DNA of 64,000 bases. It comes from Cyanophora paradoxa. Taxonomy: Eukaryota; Glaucocystophyceae; Cyanophorales; Cyanophoraceae. The notes under the pieces were generated by a model that ran no database searches, was not told the origin of the DNA, and saw nothing but the letters and a program-made list of their open reading frames with translations. Position numbers and translations under genes: made by a program. Where the stretch lies: NCBI GenBank assembly GCA_004431415.1, contig QPMI01000489.1, positions 1 to 64,000 on the forward strand, given 5' to 3'. Shown here in pieces: positions 1-11,012 of this stretch (within the stretch, counting starts at the first letter, position 1; the number at the start of each line of letters is the position of its first letter).

Positions 1-568
1 CTATCAAGAATTCGAAGGACCCTTCCGCTCGCACACCGTCTGGTCGACTTCCGAACACGCATCAAATTTGGGCTTACCTTACTCAGAATATACCCGGTGA
101 GCATATGCATGAAATCAATGGCTCATGTTTCCATCTCTGAACTGATACCCCGCGTGTCAGGCGTTGATTTCGGACCAGAGCCTGGCCAGGGAATTAAAAG
201 AACGCGTTCAGCCGGAAACGACTCAGCAATAGACTTCAGCCAGAAGCCATTACGGCGCGAACGACGATCCCAATTCCTCAGACGCATCTGTTGACTCCAG
301 TGCATCGCGCACGCGGCAGCGCGGTGGCAGGCTCAGGCTGCAGCGAGAGTCCTCCAATCTTTAGCTTCAGCTCCGTATGTCGGTTCGAGCGTCTTAAATG
401 TTTCTGGTTTTTTTAATTCTGAGTGATTCGAAGGCGACAAGCCAGTGAAGCGCAAGAAGCGAGAAAAACGAAGTCCCCGCTTGTCGTTTCTTGCTCCCGT
501 GGCATGATTGAATTCAGTCGATGTGACAACTTTCCACGGCGCTGGCAACTCGCGGCTGAGGTTGTCAA
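1..568. other. no supportable gene; 5' flank of the SET gene
   Basis: Only short open frames in several phases are present, none with a recognisable motif. The composition matches the coding exons just downstream, so part of this may be 5' exon sequence of the SET-domain gene, but I could not find a frame-consistent splice chain here. Confidence 0.3.
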
Positions 569-3565
569 ATGGTCGCTATGCGGATGAAGCTGGAGCGGTG
601 TACGATATGCGTTTTCATATCGGAAGGAGAGTCTGCCAGCATTCTGAAGAAACAAGACAACATGAAAGCCTCATCCATTGGATCGCTCTCTCGATCTTTG
701 AATTATGGCGAGCTCGGCCTCGTTGACATCAAAACGATAGCAGAGTTCATTTCCGGGGGGTCTTGCCGGAAGGGAACTCGACTTGGAGCTGGACTCGCCA
801 GAGGTTGTGATTGCGGACATAGGAGCAGGTTCAGGTGGCGTTCTGAGGGCAGCTCAGCCTCATATTTGCTCTCATGGAGAGGCAGCTTCCATTTCGTCTG
901 AAGAAACTCGTCGGATTCGAAATCTTGCAGATGTTTCTCGCAAGCTTCAAAAAACTTCAGATATCCTTTCTTCAGCAGTGCCGATCCGTTATGTTCAGCG
1001 AATTCCCAGAAGTGATTGCGTTGCTCGAGGCGTATACACAACGCACCAGAGCTGGTTATCGGCGAAGCCGGCTTGCCGACTTCGGAAGTCTGGGGTGAGC
1101 TCCCTTTTCTTACATATGGATTCCACCTACTTCTCTGTTTAATGTGATGAATGCAGAATTACGCACGCTGTTATTAGTGATCAAGTGATGGAACACGATA
1201 TTCGCGAATCAATCTTCGTCCGTCTTGCGGTTCAGTGCGCCTCGGGCTTCCTGGTGGGTCCAAGTTGCTGTCTTTTTTACTCTAAGCAAAGCTGTTTTGA
1301 CATCCTGTTTTTCCAAAAGATACTTTCCATCATCCATGGTCGGAACGCGATGTGCATCACTGCAGACTTCTTGGTCGTTTCAATTACCTGGGAATTCTCA
1401 GCTGCGCCAACAAGGTGATCGACGGGAATTCAGATTCAGTTTCAAGGCAGGCAAGGCTTCGGCCACGAACTGTCCCTCAAGGATTGTACTCAACGTACAA
1501 CGTGGACGCATTTCACGTGTTTCGCCTCGAACCAGAACGACTTGAGCGTCCGCTTGCTGACGTGCCGGAGTTGCCGGAATTCACGGGAGGCTTCGCTTTT
1601 CTTCCAGAGCACACGCTGGGTGACCCTTTCAATGACATCCACATGCAGAATTGTGCGTAATGATCATCTCAAAGTCTTCCATTGCCTAATTTCGAGCATA
1701 ATTATAAACAGTTTTGGAGATTGTTGGTGCGAAACAGTTGATGCGTCAACTTGGAATCCGACCCCTAGAATTCCATGGAAATGTCGTTGAGAGCATTGTC
1801 TCCAAGATTGCATCTCTGGAACGGCACCGCAAACCAGCGCCCGGGGTCGCCTTCGTATTGGAAGAGGCATTCCACTGGTAATCTATTTCTTTTAACGTAT
1901 AACAATATCGTTTCGCTTATTTTTTTCATCGCAAAGGACTGCTCACGTGCTTTTGAGTTCTCGGATGGGCCGGGAATGGTTTTTTACGATTCTCTTGGGA
2001 CCTACTTTCAAAACTCGGCTGTCATCGCTGGTGAGATGCTTTCGAGCATGCGAGGATGTGACCGCTGGTTGCCGGAAACACGACTTGAGGACCGTGTCTG
2101 TCGAATCGATTTATTTCCCTGCTCCACGTCAACTGCTCAGGACGCGTTCACATTGTCGGTCGCATTTCAATTGCTCGCATTGCTGAAATTTACCGGTACT
2201 GAAGGCTTAACGGCAGTGCGGAGTCCATGCAGGCGACTTCTTACTCCAGTTGTCTGAATGTCTGAACGACATTCTCGACGCGTCTGGCGCCGTTAGGCCT
2301 CCGACGTTGCAGATGTGGTACCCAACAGGGCAGCTGCATGAGGAAGAATACGAGAAGCAGGCTTCGTACACGTATCCGATTTCTCTCGAAGAATTCAAGG
2401 AGAAACTTACTCTGCACCTTATGGCGCGTTTCATCAATCACGATATCACGGCTTCCCCTGAAGAGCACATCAAAGAACTTGAACTCAGGTTCGGGAGGTT
2501 CAGCTTCGTATTCTTCCTTTTCATGTGCTCGTTTGCAGGTACATCTCGGAAGTCCGAGCTCAGAACTCCAGAATTGAGTCCTCTCCGCACATCCTGGAAC
2601 ACGTTCAGAAACTTTATCATACTCGCCCTCCAAACCAGGCCCGAATTTCACATGATGGATCGGAGCTGGCAAAAAAGCGGATGAATGAGGTTATCAAGGC
2701 TTACAATTCTAACTTCCAGTTTCCACATATTCCAAAAGCCGGTTCGTGAGCGTTGTTCTAGCGCTGTTCGATTTTTGACCGCGCTGTTCCGCGCGGCAGT
2801 GAGAGAACAACTGAGCCATGATTGCTGCGTCTGCTTCGGGGCCACGGGGTCACGTCTGCTTCTTTGCCGCGATTCTCCTGCTTGCCACAACATTGTTTCC
2901 GAATACCAGTGCACTCCTTTCAACTGCTCTTATGGCACTACCGATTGCGGAAATCGGAACTTCAAGATCGTGGGTCAGTCTTCAAGTATTTCCGTGGAAG
3001 TTTTCGACGAGCAGAATGACTGTGGTGTTGGCATCCGGAACCCGAAGTGGGCCCCCAGAATACGAGCAGGCATGTTTTTGGGAGAGCTTCTGGGGAACAA
3101 ATGCAACAGGTCCAGAGCAAGTTCCCGGTCGAAAAGCTACGCGGCTCACAACGCATGTTCGACTGAAACATCTTCTCAACTGGTTATTCCGTTCTTTCTT
3201 CCAATTACAAGTACCCTTCCTACTTGCTTGAACAGGCCTGCGCGTGCAGGTTGCTGGATATGGCAGCCGGGGCTGGCCAGTGCTGCAGAATCACAGCTGC
3301 AAACCGAACGTCGAGCTTCGACCAGTGATGGTTGGTGACAGATATCGTTTTGGGTTTTATGCTTTGTTAGACATTGAGCCAGGTGATCCCCTCACGTGGA
3401 AGTATTCGGTACGTGCTTGACGTAGTCACATTCCCACATTCTTCGAATTCACGACCTCCGGGCCTCCAGTCGGAACCCCTCGACGACAGCAGCCAAGAGC
3501 AAATATGCAAATGCCCCGAGTGCCGCCGACCCAATTGCAAAAGGCCGAATCGCATCTATGTGTAG
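569..3565 (+). CDS. multi-exon SET-domain histone-lysine methyltransferase-like protein, 5' end unresolved
   Basis: Family role: SET proteins transfer methyl from S-adenosylmethionine to lysines, usually on histones in the nucleus. Seen: a Cys-rich stretch before the domain (CTPFNCSYGTTDCGN), then VEVFDEQNDCGVGIRNPKW, the catalytic NHSCKPN motif (about 3289-3309), GFYALLDIEPGDPLTWKYS (SET C-terminus) and a post-SET cluster CKCPECRRPNC just before the stop at 3563-3565. Frame-preserving exons read as 1157-1257, 1320-1652, 1712-1877, 1937-2030, 2141-2195, 2233-2488, 2539-2741, 2800-about 3100, 3250-3408 and 3470-3565. An earlier exon ends at 1094. Introns are about 45-110 bp, GT-AG. The junction between about 3100 and 3250, inside the SET core, does not resolve, so a small exon, an error or decay is possible. 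The N-terminal half (codons before 2233) matches nothing I recognise. The start codon is not identified. Confidence 0.75.
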
Positions 3566-3791
3566 GGGAGAATGTAGCTTTATTAGGAATTAGGAGAGTA
3601 GCTTTTTGAGGAATTAGGAAGTAATAGATTTGAATTGATGAGGAAGCAACTGCGCCTGCAGGCATTCACACGTGCACGCGCATGCACGCACGTCATGATC
3701 ATCATGTGCATAAGCCGTCCTCGCTGATCATGAGGGGACAGAGGCATAATTAAATATTAATCGTCCTAGTGGCTCCGGCCCATCATGCGGA
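3566..3791. other. intergenic, AT-rich with CATGATC words
   Basis: No gene seen. It contains tandem-like 'gaattaggagagtagctttt' text just after the SET stop, and CATGATCATC words that begin the palindrome-rich zone. Confidence 0.4.
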
Positions 3792-4044
3792 TCTCGAGGC
3801 TCGAGCTCCATCATCAGCGCCGTGTGTCTTCTAGGCTGGGCCCGGAGGGTTGCTTGCTACGAGACACGAGCTTTTGATCATGACTGGCCATGCGTCGAGC
3901 TCGCCGAGTCGCCCTGGTACCGAGGCCTGAGGCTTCATGATCACGAGCTCGATGGGCTCATGATCAGAAGAATCATGATTGTGTGCTTTATCACCAGGAC
4001 CGGATCCGAAAGGCCCGGGCCTCCGAGGCTCTGCGGCTGCATTA
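3792..4044 (+). repeat. direct duplication, copy 1 (about 250 bp)
   Basis: The segment starting ctcgaggctcgagctc and ending at ctctgcggctgcat recurs at 4219-4478 with only small indels. It is dense in self-complementary words (TCATGATCA, GAGCTCGA, GGTACC) and has no supported coding content. Confidence 0.85.
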
Positions 4045-4218
4045 AGTCATGATCAGGGATCCGGAGCCTCAAAGGGAGCTGCCGAGGCCTGAGCCCAGTG
4101 AGGCTCAGCGGCGTCATGATCCGATGCACATGATCACAAGCTCGAGCTCCGAGGCTCTCAGATCTAGAGTCTATGACCAGCGCATGTCCCCTGGGCCTCA
4201 AAGGAGGCCTGAGGCTTT

Positions 4219-4478
4219 CTCGAGGCTCGAGCTCCCATCATCAGCGCCGTGTGTCTTCTAGGCTGGGCCCGGAGGGTTGCTTGCTACGAGACACGAGCTT
4301 TTTGATCATGACTGGCCATGCGTCGAGCTCGCCGAGTCGCCCTGGTACCGAGGCCTGAGGCTTCATGATCACGAGCTCGATGCCATGATGGGCTCATGAT
4401 CAGAAGAATCATGATTGTGTGCTTTATCACCAGGACCGGATCCGAAAGGCCCGGGCCTCCGAGGCTCTGCGGCTGCAT
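4219..4478 (+). repeat. direct duplication, copy 2 (about 260 bp)
   Basis: Second copy of 3792-4044, separated from it by about 175 bp of related palindrome-rich text. Differences include an added C in the opening GAGCTCC, an extra T in the TTTTTGATC stretch and a short insertion (gccatgat) near 4383. The near identity implies a recent duplication. Confidence 0.85.
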
Positions 4479-4557
4479 GCCGCAGGCCACAAGAAATAAT
4501 AAATTTGTTACAAGCTAATTATTTGCATAAATGACGTCTTGCGCATGCAGCTGTAGG

Positions 4558-5224
4558 CTACGTTTTACGCAGGGACGTGAACGGCAGCCGCTCGCCAAGA
4601 AAGTTCCTAACCTCTCCCTTATCTGGGAAGCACTGCTGAGCTCTGATAAGGTGATCGATTGTTGGGTTAGGGAGCACACGCTCGAATTGCGACGATGTGT
4701 GGTCGGGGAGAGGCATCAGGCGCCAAGGCTCGATGGTGTCAGGCCACACCCAACGACAGAGAGGGTCCTCTTTGGTGATGTCGATTCGGTCGCAGTTCAA
4801 GTTGGGCATAAACGAGCAAGCTGAGAAGGGTAGACCGCAGCTCGAATGATGCGAAACGCACCCCGGGTGCCTTTGCGTGGGCGAACTCGAAAAGGCCTCT
4901 GGCACGAGCATAGCGCCGGACCGGCTCTCGCCGGTCAGGATGCGCTTGGATCTCCTCGGCGCTGAGGTAACCCATTCGCCCGAGGGGAATGATAGGGTAG
5001 GGATGGCCCCCCTCGTCGCAGAGCTGCCGTCGGGGAACCATCGCGATAAAGGACATGAATGAGCTGTCGTGCTTGTCGGTTGAGAGTTCGCTGGAAATGA
5101 ACAGGTGGTGGTTGGCGTAAAAGCAAGGATACATAGTTCCCTTTCGAGGTGGGACGCCAATCCATTCTCGAGGCATGATGGAGAAGTGCGGATCCATCGG
5201 ACGCCAGGGCCCAGCCTCCGGCAA
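4558..5224 (-). pseudogene. terminal segment of the minus-strand element, with a frame change near 4830
   Basis: Two coding-quality minus-strand frames abut. One (5224 down to about 4830) begins MPEAGPWRPMDPHFSIMPRE and runs through MSFIAMVPRRQL. The other (about 4830 down to 4558) carries CSFMPNLNCDRIDITKEDPL and ends at a stop. The overlap has a 15-base gt...ag stretch, too short for an intron, so a +1 frameshift is likelier. Product unknown. It may be the end of the transposon protein or a separate small gene. Confidence 0.4.
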
Positions 5225-5523
5225 TACAGGTTCTATCGTGTATTCCCAGCTCGGCCTGGGTGCGCATGCTGATCATGATCACGAAGAAACAAACAAGGGG
5301 CGGATCGATATCCGGATGGTTCGAACCAGGTGCCTTTAGTCTCTATGAATCGCTCTCGCTCGTCAACGTAGAGGTCGAAGAAAACGGCCAGATACGGGGG
5401 ATTTCCGAACAGCTCCTCCCGCTCGCAAAACGAAGAGATTAAGCCACCGTACTCTTCATCGTGATTGTCATCACTGTGCAGAATTAATGCGAGTTTGTCA
5501 TCAATGTGGGGCAGATCTAGACT

Positions 5524-7690
5524 CTAGATCTGCAGCTGGCGGCGGCAATTGCGAATTCGAATTTCGAACCTTCCTTCAAGAATGAACCCCAGCTCTGGTT
5601 TGGTTTTCTTACTGTATTCGACGCCAGCTGTGTGAATATCGTAGCTGTAGCCACGTTTGCCCTTCCGAATGGCACCGGCTTTTTCCGTGTCAAGAAGGTG
5701 TGGAATTTTGTTCAAGAACTCGCTTGTTGCATGCTGCAGGACGGCAAGGGCTCCCATTTCCTGCAAACAAAATCCGTTCAAACGTCTCCAATACCGAAAT
5801 TCAATATGCATTGCAATAGATATTTTCACAACTTGCCTGCGTTCGTCGGGCCGCACTCGTTATCAGAGATGATTGTGCCCCGATTCCTGCAGTAACTTTC
5901 ACATTGTGACCGCCCCGCTCCGTTCCACGGGAAGAAACTGCTGGCGCCGGCCCCAGCTCGATGCATCCGTCCACTCTTCGCACATTTAAGCCGATTGCAG
6001 GCAAGCTACAGCCAATGGTTCGCGCACGCATCAACAACGAGAGCTGCATACATTGTCCAGAACGGCACGGGTACGTAGTGACGTTCGGCACCCCTTGTAA
6101 GAACTGCTAGTTTGCGGAGTTCAAGCAAGAAGTCCGGATAAACAATCTGTTACAACGTCACGGACGTGTCGGAGCCTTTGCTTTCTCAACGTTACCTTCG
6201 ATCCAATGCCGTGCAGGACGTCCAGTTGATTGATTACGAGGATCCGATAGAGGCAATTCTGTTTATCCATATCCGCATCAAGACACATGCGAAGAATGTC
6301 GCCTGCCACGTCTGCAATAGCGAACTTTTGAAAGTTTCGTCCAGTCCGTAAAAACGACGGTTCGTCCATCTGCACACATGGTTACTCCTGCTAGTCCTAA
6401 TTATAAACATCAAAGTTCGCTCTTCTCGATTTGTAATTGCGAACTTCACTTAAATTGGGTCTGGCGAATTTAATTCTTACCGTTGTTCCTGAAAAGTGCG
6501 GATATCGTGCGCGCCTTGCAACACGCTCGATAGCATCGTACAGCCGTTCAGTGGCTTCCCAGGCAAACGGCGCGTTATCTTCGAGTTCCGCGACAAGGTC
6601 GACTGGCTGGCGTGGAGGAGGCTTGCCATTTCGGAGAGCTGCTTCGTAAAGTCGCCGATCCTTTTCCATCTTTTGCTCTGCGCAGCGTATTTCCGCTTCG
6701 CTTGGCGCCCTGTAAAGGACAAGAACATCCATGTTGATGCTTAACCTTCGCATTGACGAAAGTAATTAAGTTAGTGGTTGTACGTTGCAAATCAACCACG
6801 AATGGAAGTTGGAAGATGCAACGACACACTGAATCGAGGTAGGACTGAGCTTATCACCATTATTCGCGTTGCCGCGAAGATAGTTGAAGACATCCGCCAG
6901 ACGGTTTTTGACGAGGTGGAATTCGTCAGTATGCCGCGCCCCTGAACGGTCAACACCCATGTCGAAATTCAGCTCGCCATGCCGCAGGAACTCCCAGTCG
7001 CTCTCGCTGAAGTCGCATAGGGGGCCGAGCCGAAAGTGTGGCCATTCCGCTAAAGTCGGCAAGCCTTGAACGCCTGGTCAGAGACAATTCAATGGACGGC
7101 GCGTTCGAAGGATGTTCACTTATATCCATTCTAAAAGGTTTACCGAAGGTTTTCGTTTTCACAAATTGAACAAAAGCTGTTTGCGTAATCTCTTTCCGAA
7201 ACCATCTTTGGCGTTGGATCTCTACAGCATGTCCGTCGGCTCGCTGTACCGAAGGGTGTCAGAACAGCTGCAGTGGGAACGTTTCAGTCCGTCGGCTCGA
7301 TGCACCATGCAGTAGTCCGTTCGGGCAGATGGGGGTCTATCATGATCCTTGGTCAGTACGCACAACTCCCGCATCCAGTGTTTGAGCGGGAGATCGTGTG
7401 CTTGAAACATGTTTTTCCCGGCGGTTTTGCTCTGCGCTTTCCAGAAATCCACCTTCGAAGCGGATGGCCGTGCTCGCCACTGTGCGACGCTGCAGAAAGT
7501 TTAGGTTTCTGTCCCGGAATACAAAGCCGCGCAAGGATGCGTTACGCGAACTTATCATAAATGCCGTTGCGCATCCGGGAGGTCATCGATATTGAGAGCC
7601 ATTGTGAAATATGCTTTGTCAGTTTTGCCGGTGAGAGGATTGCAAAACCCCACTCTGCTCAACGGTATTGAATGATTGAAAGAAAGAGAC
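5524..7690 (-). pseudogene. further exon-like segments of the CACTA-like element
   Basis: Coding-quality minus-strand stretches occur at about 7575-7690 (KAYFTMALNIDDLPDAQR), 6766-7062 (begins MPTLAEWPHFRLGPLCDF), 6397-6753 (begins MRRLSINMDVLVLYRAPS), 6121-6375 (LRTGRNFQKFAIADVAGD) and 5524-5856 (WRRLNGFCLQEMGALAVL). Spacing and direction fit 3' exons of the 9.6-kb element. Frames differ and not every junction has a clean GT-AG, so splicing and decay cannot be separated. Confidence 0.4.
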
Positions 7691-7986
7691 AGATTATAAG
7701 GCATGCAAACCCTTGGCTTTCGGGAGCGGGGACTCCTGGGGGCGGCGGCTGGTTGGCAACAAGCCACGGTGTAAGGAATACGCGGAACATTCCATCGAAG
7801 TTTCTCGGCTTCCCATCCATGAGAAAAACAAGGCGTTGCATTGCTGTTCTGAGCGAAACGGGGTGAGACAAGTGGCGAAAAAGCGGAAAGCGAGATAATG
7901 ATCACGCACCGCCAATTAGGATGCGCAGACATAGGTATCACAAACACAGGGGTGAAAGAGCCGCCGTGGGACCTAGAAACACGACA

Positions 7987-8745
7987 TTAGAGTCCAGTTT
8001 TCAGAATAAGCTGTAGGTGTGGAAATGACCAGCTGTGCGTCACTGCGGAATCTGTAGAGTATGCGCACACAACTCCAAGACCGTCCGAAATTCGCACACA
8101 GCCCTCCTCGTGAAGAGAAGAGAAAAGTCTTGATTGAACAAAGTCGCCAGTGAGATGTTGGGTTTCGGATTCTTGCGACCGCAAATAGTAATCTGGAACA
8201 CGATCGCCCCCAATCTGTATTGCTCGAACGCCGTAACTGGACGCCGTTGTGTAAATTTGATCAGCCGTGGCCGCACCGACAGAATCGAAATCAACGCACT
8301 GGAACCGGGGATAATACGAAGGACTGTTCAGTAGCTGCTGAAAACTCCGGGTCGGATCAAAAAAGAAGCCCACCACACCATCGGCATAGGTTGAATGGCC
8401 ACACTCGCAGACTGTATTTGGAGGAACAGTTCCGTCTTCGATCCAGACTGTCTTGCAAATCGCCACCTTGTGCTTTGTCTCTTTATACCACATGTCCTGA
8501 AAGTGATGGAAGGCTGAGCAGGGAAATGTTAACGTTTCGAACACGAAAATTGAAAGTGGTTGATTATTTACCGCTACGAATTCTTGGATTTCTCTAATCA
8601 TTCTCTTCCAAGACCCGAGCTGCCTCGTTGCAGTTTGTTGGCCCTCAATGATGAGAGACACAGCCGCGTTGATTGATGCAAACATCTCAACAGGTGCTTG
8701 TGTAAAGCGTTTCTTCAATGCGAGGCAAAAAGTGATGTAATCCAT
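7987..8745 (-). CDS. central segment of the CACTA-like protein
   Basis: A 252-codon open frame beginning MDYITFCLALKKRF. It contains a Cys-pair segment, with CKTVW then TVCECGHSTYADGVV followed by FFFDPTRSFQQLLNSP. This resembles the C-x2-C ... F-P-L ... LQ-L block upstream of the catalytic region in CACTA transposases. It follows the Cys/His segment directly on the same strand. No catalytic DDE residues can be assigned by eye. Confidence 0.45.
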   Translation of the reverse strand: MDYITFCLALKKRFTQAPVEMFASINAAVSLIIEGQQTATRQLGSWKRMIREIQEFVAVNNQPLSIFVFETLTFPCSAFHHFQDMWYKETKHKVAICKTVWIEDGTVPPNTVCECGHSTYADGVVGFFFDPTRSFQQLLNSPSYYPRFQCVDFDSVGAATADQIYTTASSYGVRAIQIGGDRVPDYYLRSQESETQHLTGDFVQSRLFSSLHEEGCVRISDGLGVVCAYSTDSAVTHSWSFPHLQLILKTGL

Positions 8746-8748
8746 GCG

Positions 8749-9627
8749 CTAGAGAACAGTTAAAAAGCCAATACAGCCAATATCAAGCAATGTATTGAAT
8801 GCTCCAGCACGCACCGACACTTTACAGCCCTCAAAAAGAGGCTCAGAATAAAAATTCTGCCTGTTGGTAGTGCATTCATCATCTGAGCCGTCGAGCGCTG
8901 CGTCCTGATCCGACTCTAGGCCATAATCCACTTGATCCGCCCTAGCTGGGTCTGCACGTATGTCGTCCGCTTGGCCTTCCTCTGCGGCTGGGTCGTCGAA
9001 AGCCTCATGAGCATGATCATCGCCATCGATGCCATCGACGATATTGGATTCATGTCCAGGTTCATTGCCGTTTTCTTGAGGACCAATACGATCAGTATAT
9101 CTACCCAGCCTTCGCAGCATACGAGCGGCTTTATTGTTGACACGTTTGCGCTTCGAATTGGAATCTGTTTGTCGCTCGTTGCCTTGAAGTGCTGCCGGGG
9201 CTGCTAATCGTCGTCTTCTTAGTGCCGCTCGAACCGAAATTGTCGGGATCGGTACGTCAAGAACTTCGGCTACGAAAGGAACGAAATCGCTTACAGGAGC
9301 TCTCCGGGCAGCTTGCTCTACTAGACTGGATCCATATTTGTCTAGGTGCAAATGTATCCTTTGCACCCAAGACGAGACGCGCTTTCCATTGCAGCGCGAG
9401 CAAGGGCACTCGACTTGCCGATCGCTGCTACTGAATCCGGTGTGCGCTAGCAGTTGATGTGCATTGAAAACCTCAGGACGCACTAACTTGCCTTGACACT
9501 TCTGACATTCGCACCGCAGTCGCTCTGACCGCTGCATGGCGTGGTTCGCACCGCTGCTCCAGGTTCTTCCCCCCCCGGGGGGTACACGGCGCAGTTTGAA
9601 AACATCGGCGTGGAGCATCTCGACCAT
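8749..9627 (-). CDS. N-terminal segment of the CACTA-like protein (Cys/His motifs, acidic linker)
   Basis: A 292-codon open frame. Near its start lie two metal-binding-like clusters, CECQKCQGK...HQLLAHTGF and CPCSRCNGK...HLDKYG, a layout like the transposase-associated domain of EnSpm/CACTA elements (recalled pattern). A basic patch (SKRKRVNNKAARMLRRLGR) follows, then a strongly acidic Asp/Glu-rich linker. The frame ends four bases before the next minus-strand open segment, suggesting an intron or frameshift at about 8745. A GGGGGG run at about 9570 lies upstream of the likely start. Confidence 0.5.
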   Translation of the reverse strand: MVEMLHADVFKLRRVPPGGGRTWSSGANHAMQRSERLRCECQKCQGKLVRPEVFNAHQLLAHTGFSSSDRQVECPCSRCNGKRVSSWVQRIHLHLDKYGSSLVEQAARRAPVSDFVPFVAEVLDVPIPTISVRAALRRRRLAAPAALQGNERQTDSNSKRKRVNNKAARMLRRLGRYTDRIGPQENGNEPGHESNIVDGIDGDDHAHEAFDDPAAEEGQADDIRADPARADQVDYGLESDQDAALDGSDDECTTNRQNFYSEPLFEGCKVSVRAGAFNTLLDIGCIGFLTVL

Positions 9628-9838
9628 CCGTAAGCATCTTGAGCTCTTCTGAGTGTGCTTAGTCTTGCTGTAGTGCGATCGGAGTTTTCCGAAGCCCGGT
9701 ACAGCGACGCGATGAGATGCGCACCTAGGCGATGAGATGCGCTCCTAGGCAGCAATGAGACAGCAACAGAATGTCACTTAGCGCTGTTCGCAGAGTTGAC
9801 TGCCCCAATGGCCAGCCCGCGGCCGCCAGTGAGCACTA

Positions 9839-10571
9839 GTGGCGTGCATGCGTTACCGGCGACCCCAGCGGAAGCTAGCGGTGCAAATGGTGCGCATGCT
9901 TGTACTATGGTGCGCTTTTCCGCGGTACCAAGCCTGCGCAGTAATCGTAGCACGAAAAGCAAATGTCTTCAAGTGGAGGACTGCGTTGTTCAATGAGCTC
10001 CACAAGGTCTATGTGTACGCGTACGCTGTGGATATGCCGCTGTTGCAATCGTTTCATTAGCTCCACAGAGATTGTGGACGTGCAGAACCTCCGGCCGTGC
10101 ACATGAACTATGATACGACAACGTGCGCCCACGTTAGGTTCCCTTCTATGCAATCGTCGCAATTAGACCAACGGGCGTGGTTCCAATCAGGTTTTTTAAC
10201 GTCGAACGAGCTTTTCTAGCTGCAGTCGAAGAAGCCAACGAAGTGTTACCGATATCGAGCAAAATTGTCATTCCGCCTGTTCTCGGAGACGCGATGAAGA
10301 GCGTAAGAGAGCTTCATGCTGCTGCTCAGGAGGTTCGCGACATCGATCTACGCTTGGCCTCAATCACGTGCGCATTCATTTTGCAAATACGAAGCTGTGT
10401 TGCGAAAGGTTGATTCCCTGTACAGCTCCTGTGACTTGCTGGCAGACGATGTTGATATTGATCCTTCAAATTTTGATGCTCTTCTGGCAGAAAATCAAGA
10501 AGCGGCGAGGAGATGCACTCTGGCCAGAAATACTTGCGTTGAATGTACGCAGTCTTACTCGTCCCCGCTAG
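9839..10571 (+). CDS. exon-like segments of an unidentified protein, part 1
   Basis: Coding-quality plus-strand segments occur at 9930-10060 (RKANVFKWRTALFNELHK), about 10135-10380 (IRFFNVERAFLAAVEEANEV, then MKSVRELHAAAQEVRDID) and about 10395-10520 (YEAVLRKVDSLYSSCDLL, then ADDVDIDPSNFDALLAEN). The last two are one frame apart with no normal intron between them, so either a very short intron or a frameshift lies at about 10380-10400. The second and third segments look helical. No family recognised. Confidence 0.4.
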
Positions 10572-10837
10572 TATAACAGCTTACACTACATGTGCAGCTA
10601 TTGGAAAGGTCCCGAACTGTGGAAACCGAAGCAAAGGCGGAGAACCCGTTCCAGTTCCAGCGGTGTGCATGCATCCCAGCGCTTTATGGACTTGACAGCC
10701 GATGCTAAGAGCTCTCCTCACATGTTCAGGCCGGAAACTCCTCTGGCGGCCGCTTCAAAACGGTGTTCTTCAGCAATTCGAGCGTTCGAATGCTGATGCC
10801 CGAGTGCTGAAACCTTTGCCGTTGCTGTTGCTTTCAG

Positions 10838-10972
10838 GCAGCAACCGTCTCTGGCGAAAATATTCCAGCGGCAGTTCCTTCGTTGAAGGTGATTTCCCGT
10901 TGTTTCACCATTCGAATATCGATGCTGCCCGGTCCTGAAAATCTGGTCGGTGCTTTGCCCTCAGACTGCTGA
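10838..10972 (+). CDS. unidentified exon, part 2
   Basis: After a good acceptor (ctttcag) the frame reads AATVSGENIPAAVPSLKVIS then CFTIRISMLPGPENLVGALP to a stop at 10970-10972, or to an unrecognised donor before it. It probably belongs to the same transcription unit as the segments on either side. Confidence 0.35.
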   Translation, partial: AATVSGENIPAAVPSLKVISRCFTIRISMLPGPENLVGALPSDC

Positions 10973-11012
10973 TAAAGGAGGTCCTCTGAAGGTGCTGTCT
11001 TTCTTTGTGTCT

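Larger units (their letters stand above)
4531..9627 (-). mobile_element. decayed or spliced CACTA/EnSpm-like DNA transposon, minus strand
   Basis: Open minus-strand segments run in one direction for 5 kb. The order fits CACTA transposases: an N-terminal double Cys/His element, an acidic linker, a Cys-pair segment and a 'NIDDLPDAQR' segment. A nearby out-of-frame IPGQKPK (about 7510) recalls the family's IPGP-KP motif. Segments are in different frames with several stops, so the element is either spliced or broken. I did not find convincing terminal inverted repeats. Family assignment rests on remembered motif patterns and is tentative; an unrelated multi-exon host gene is the alternative. Confidence 0.45.
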
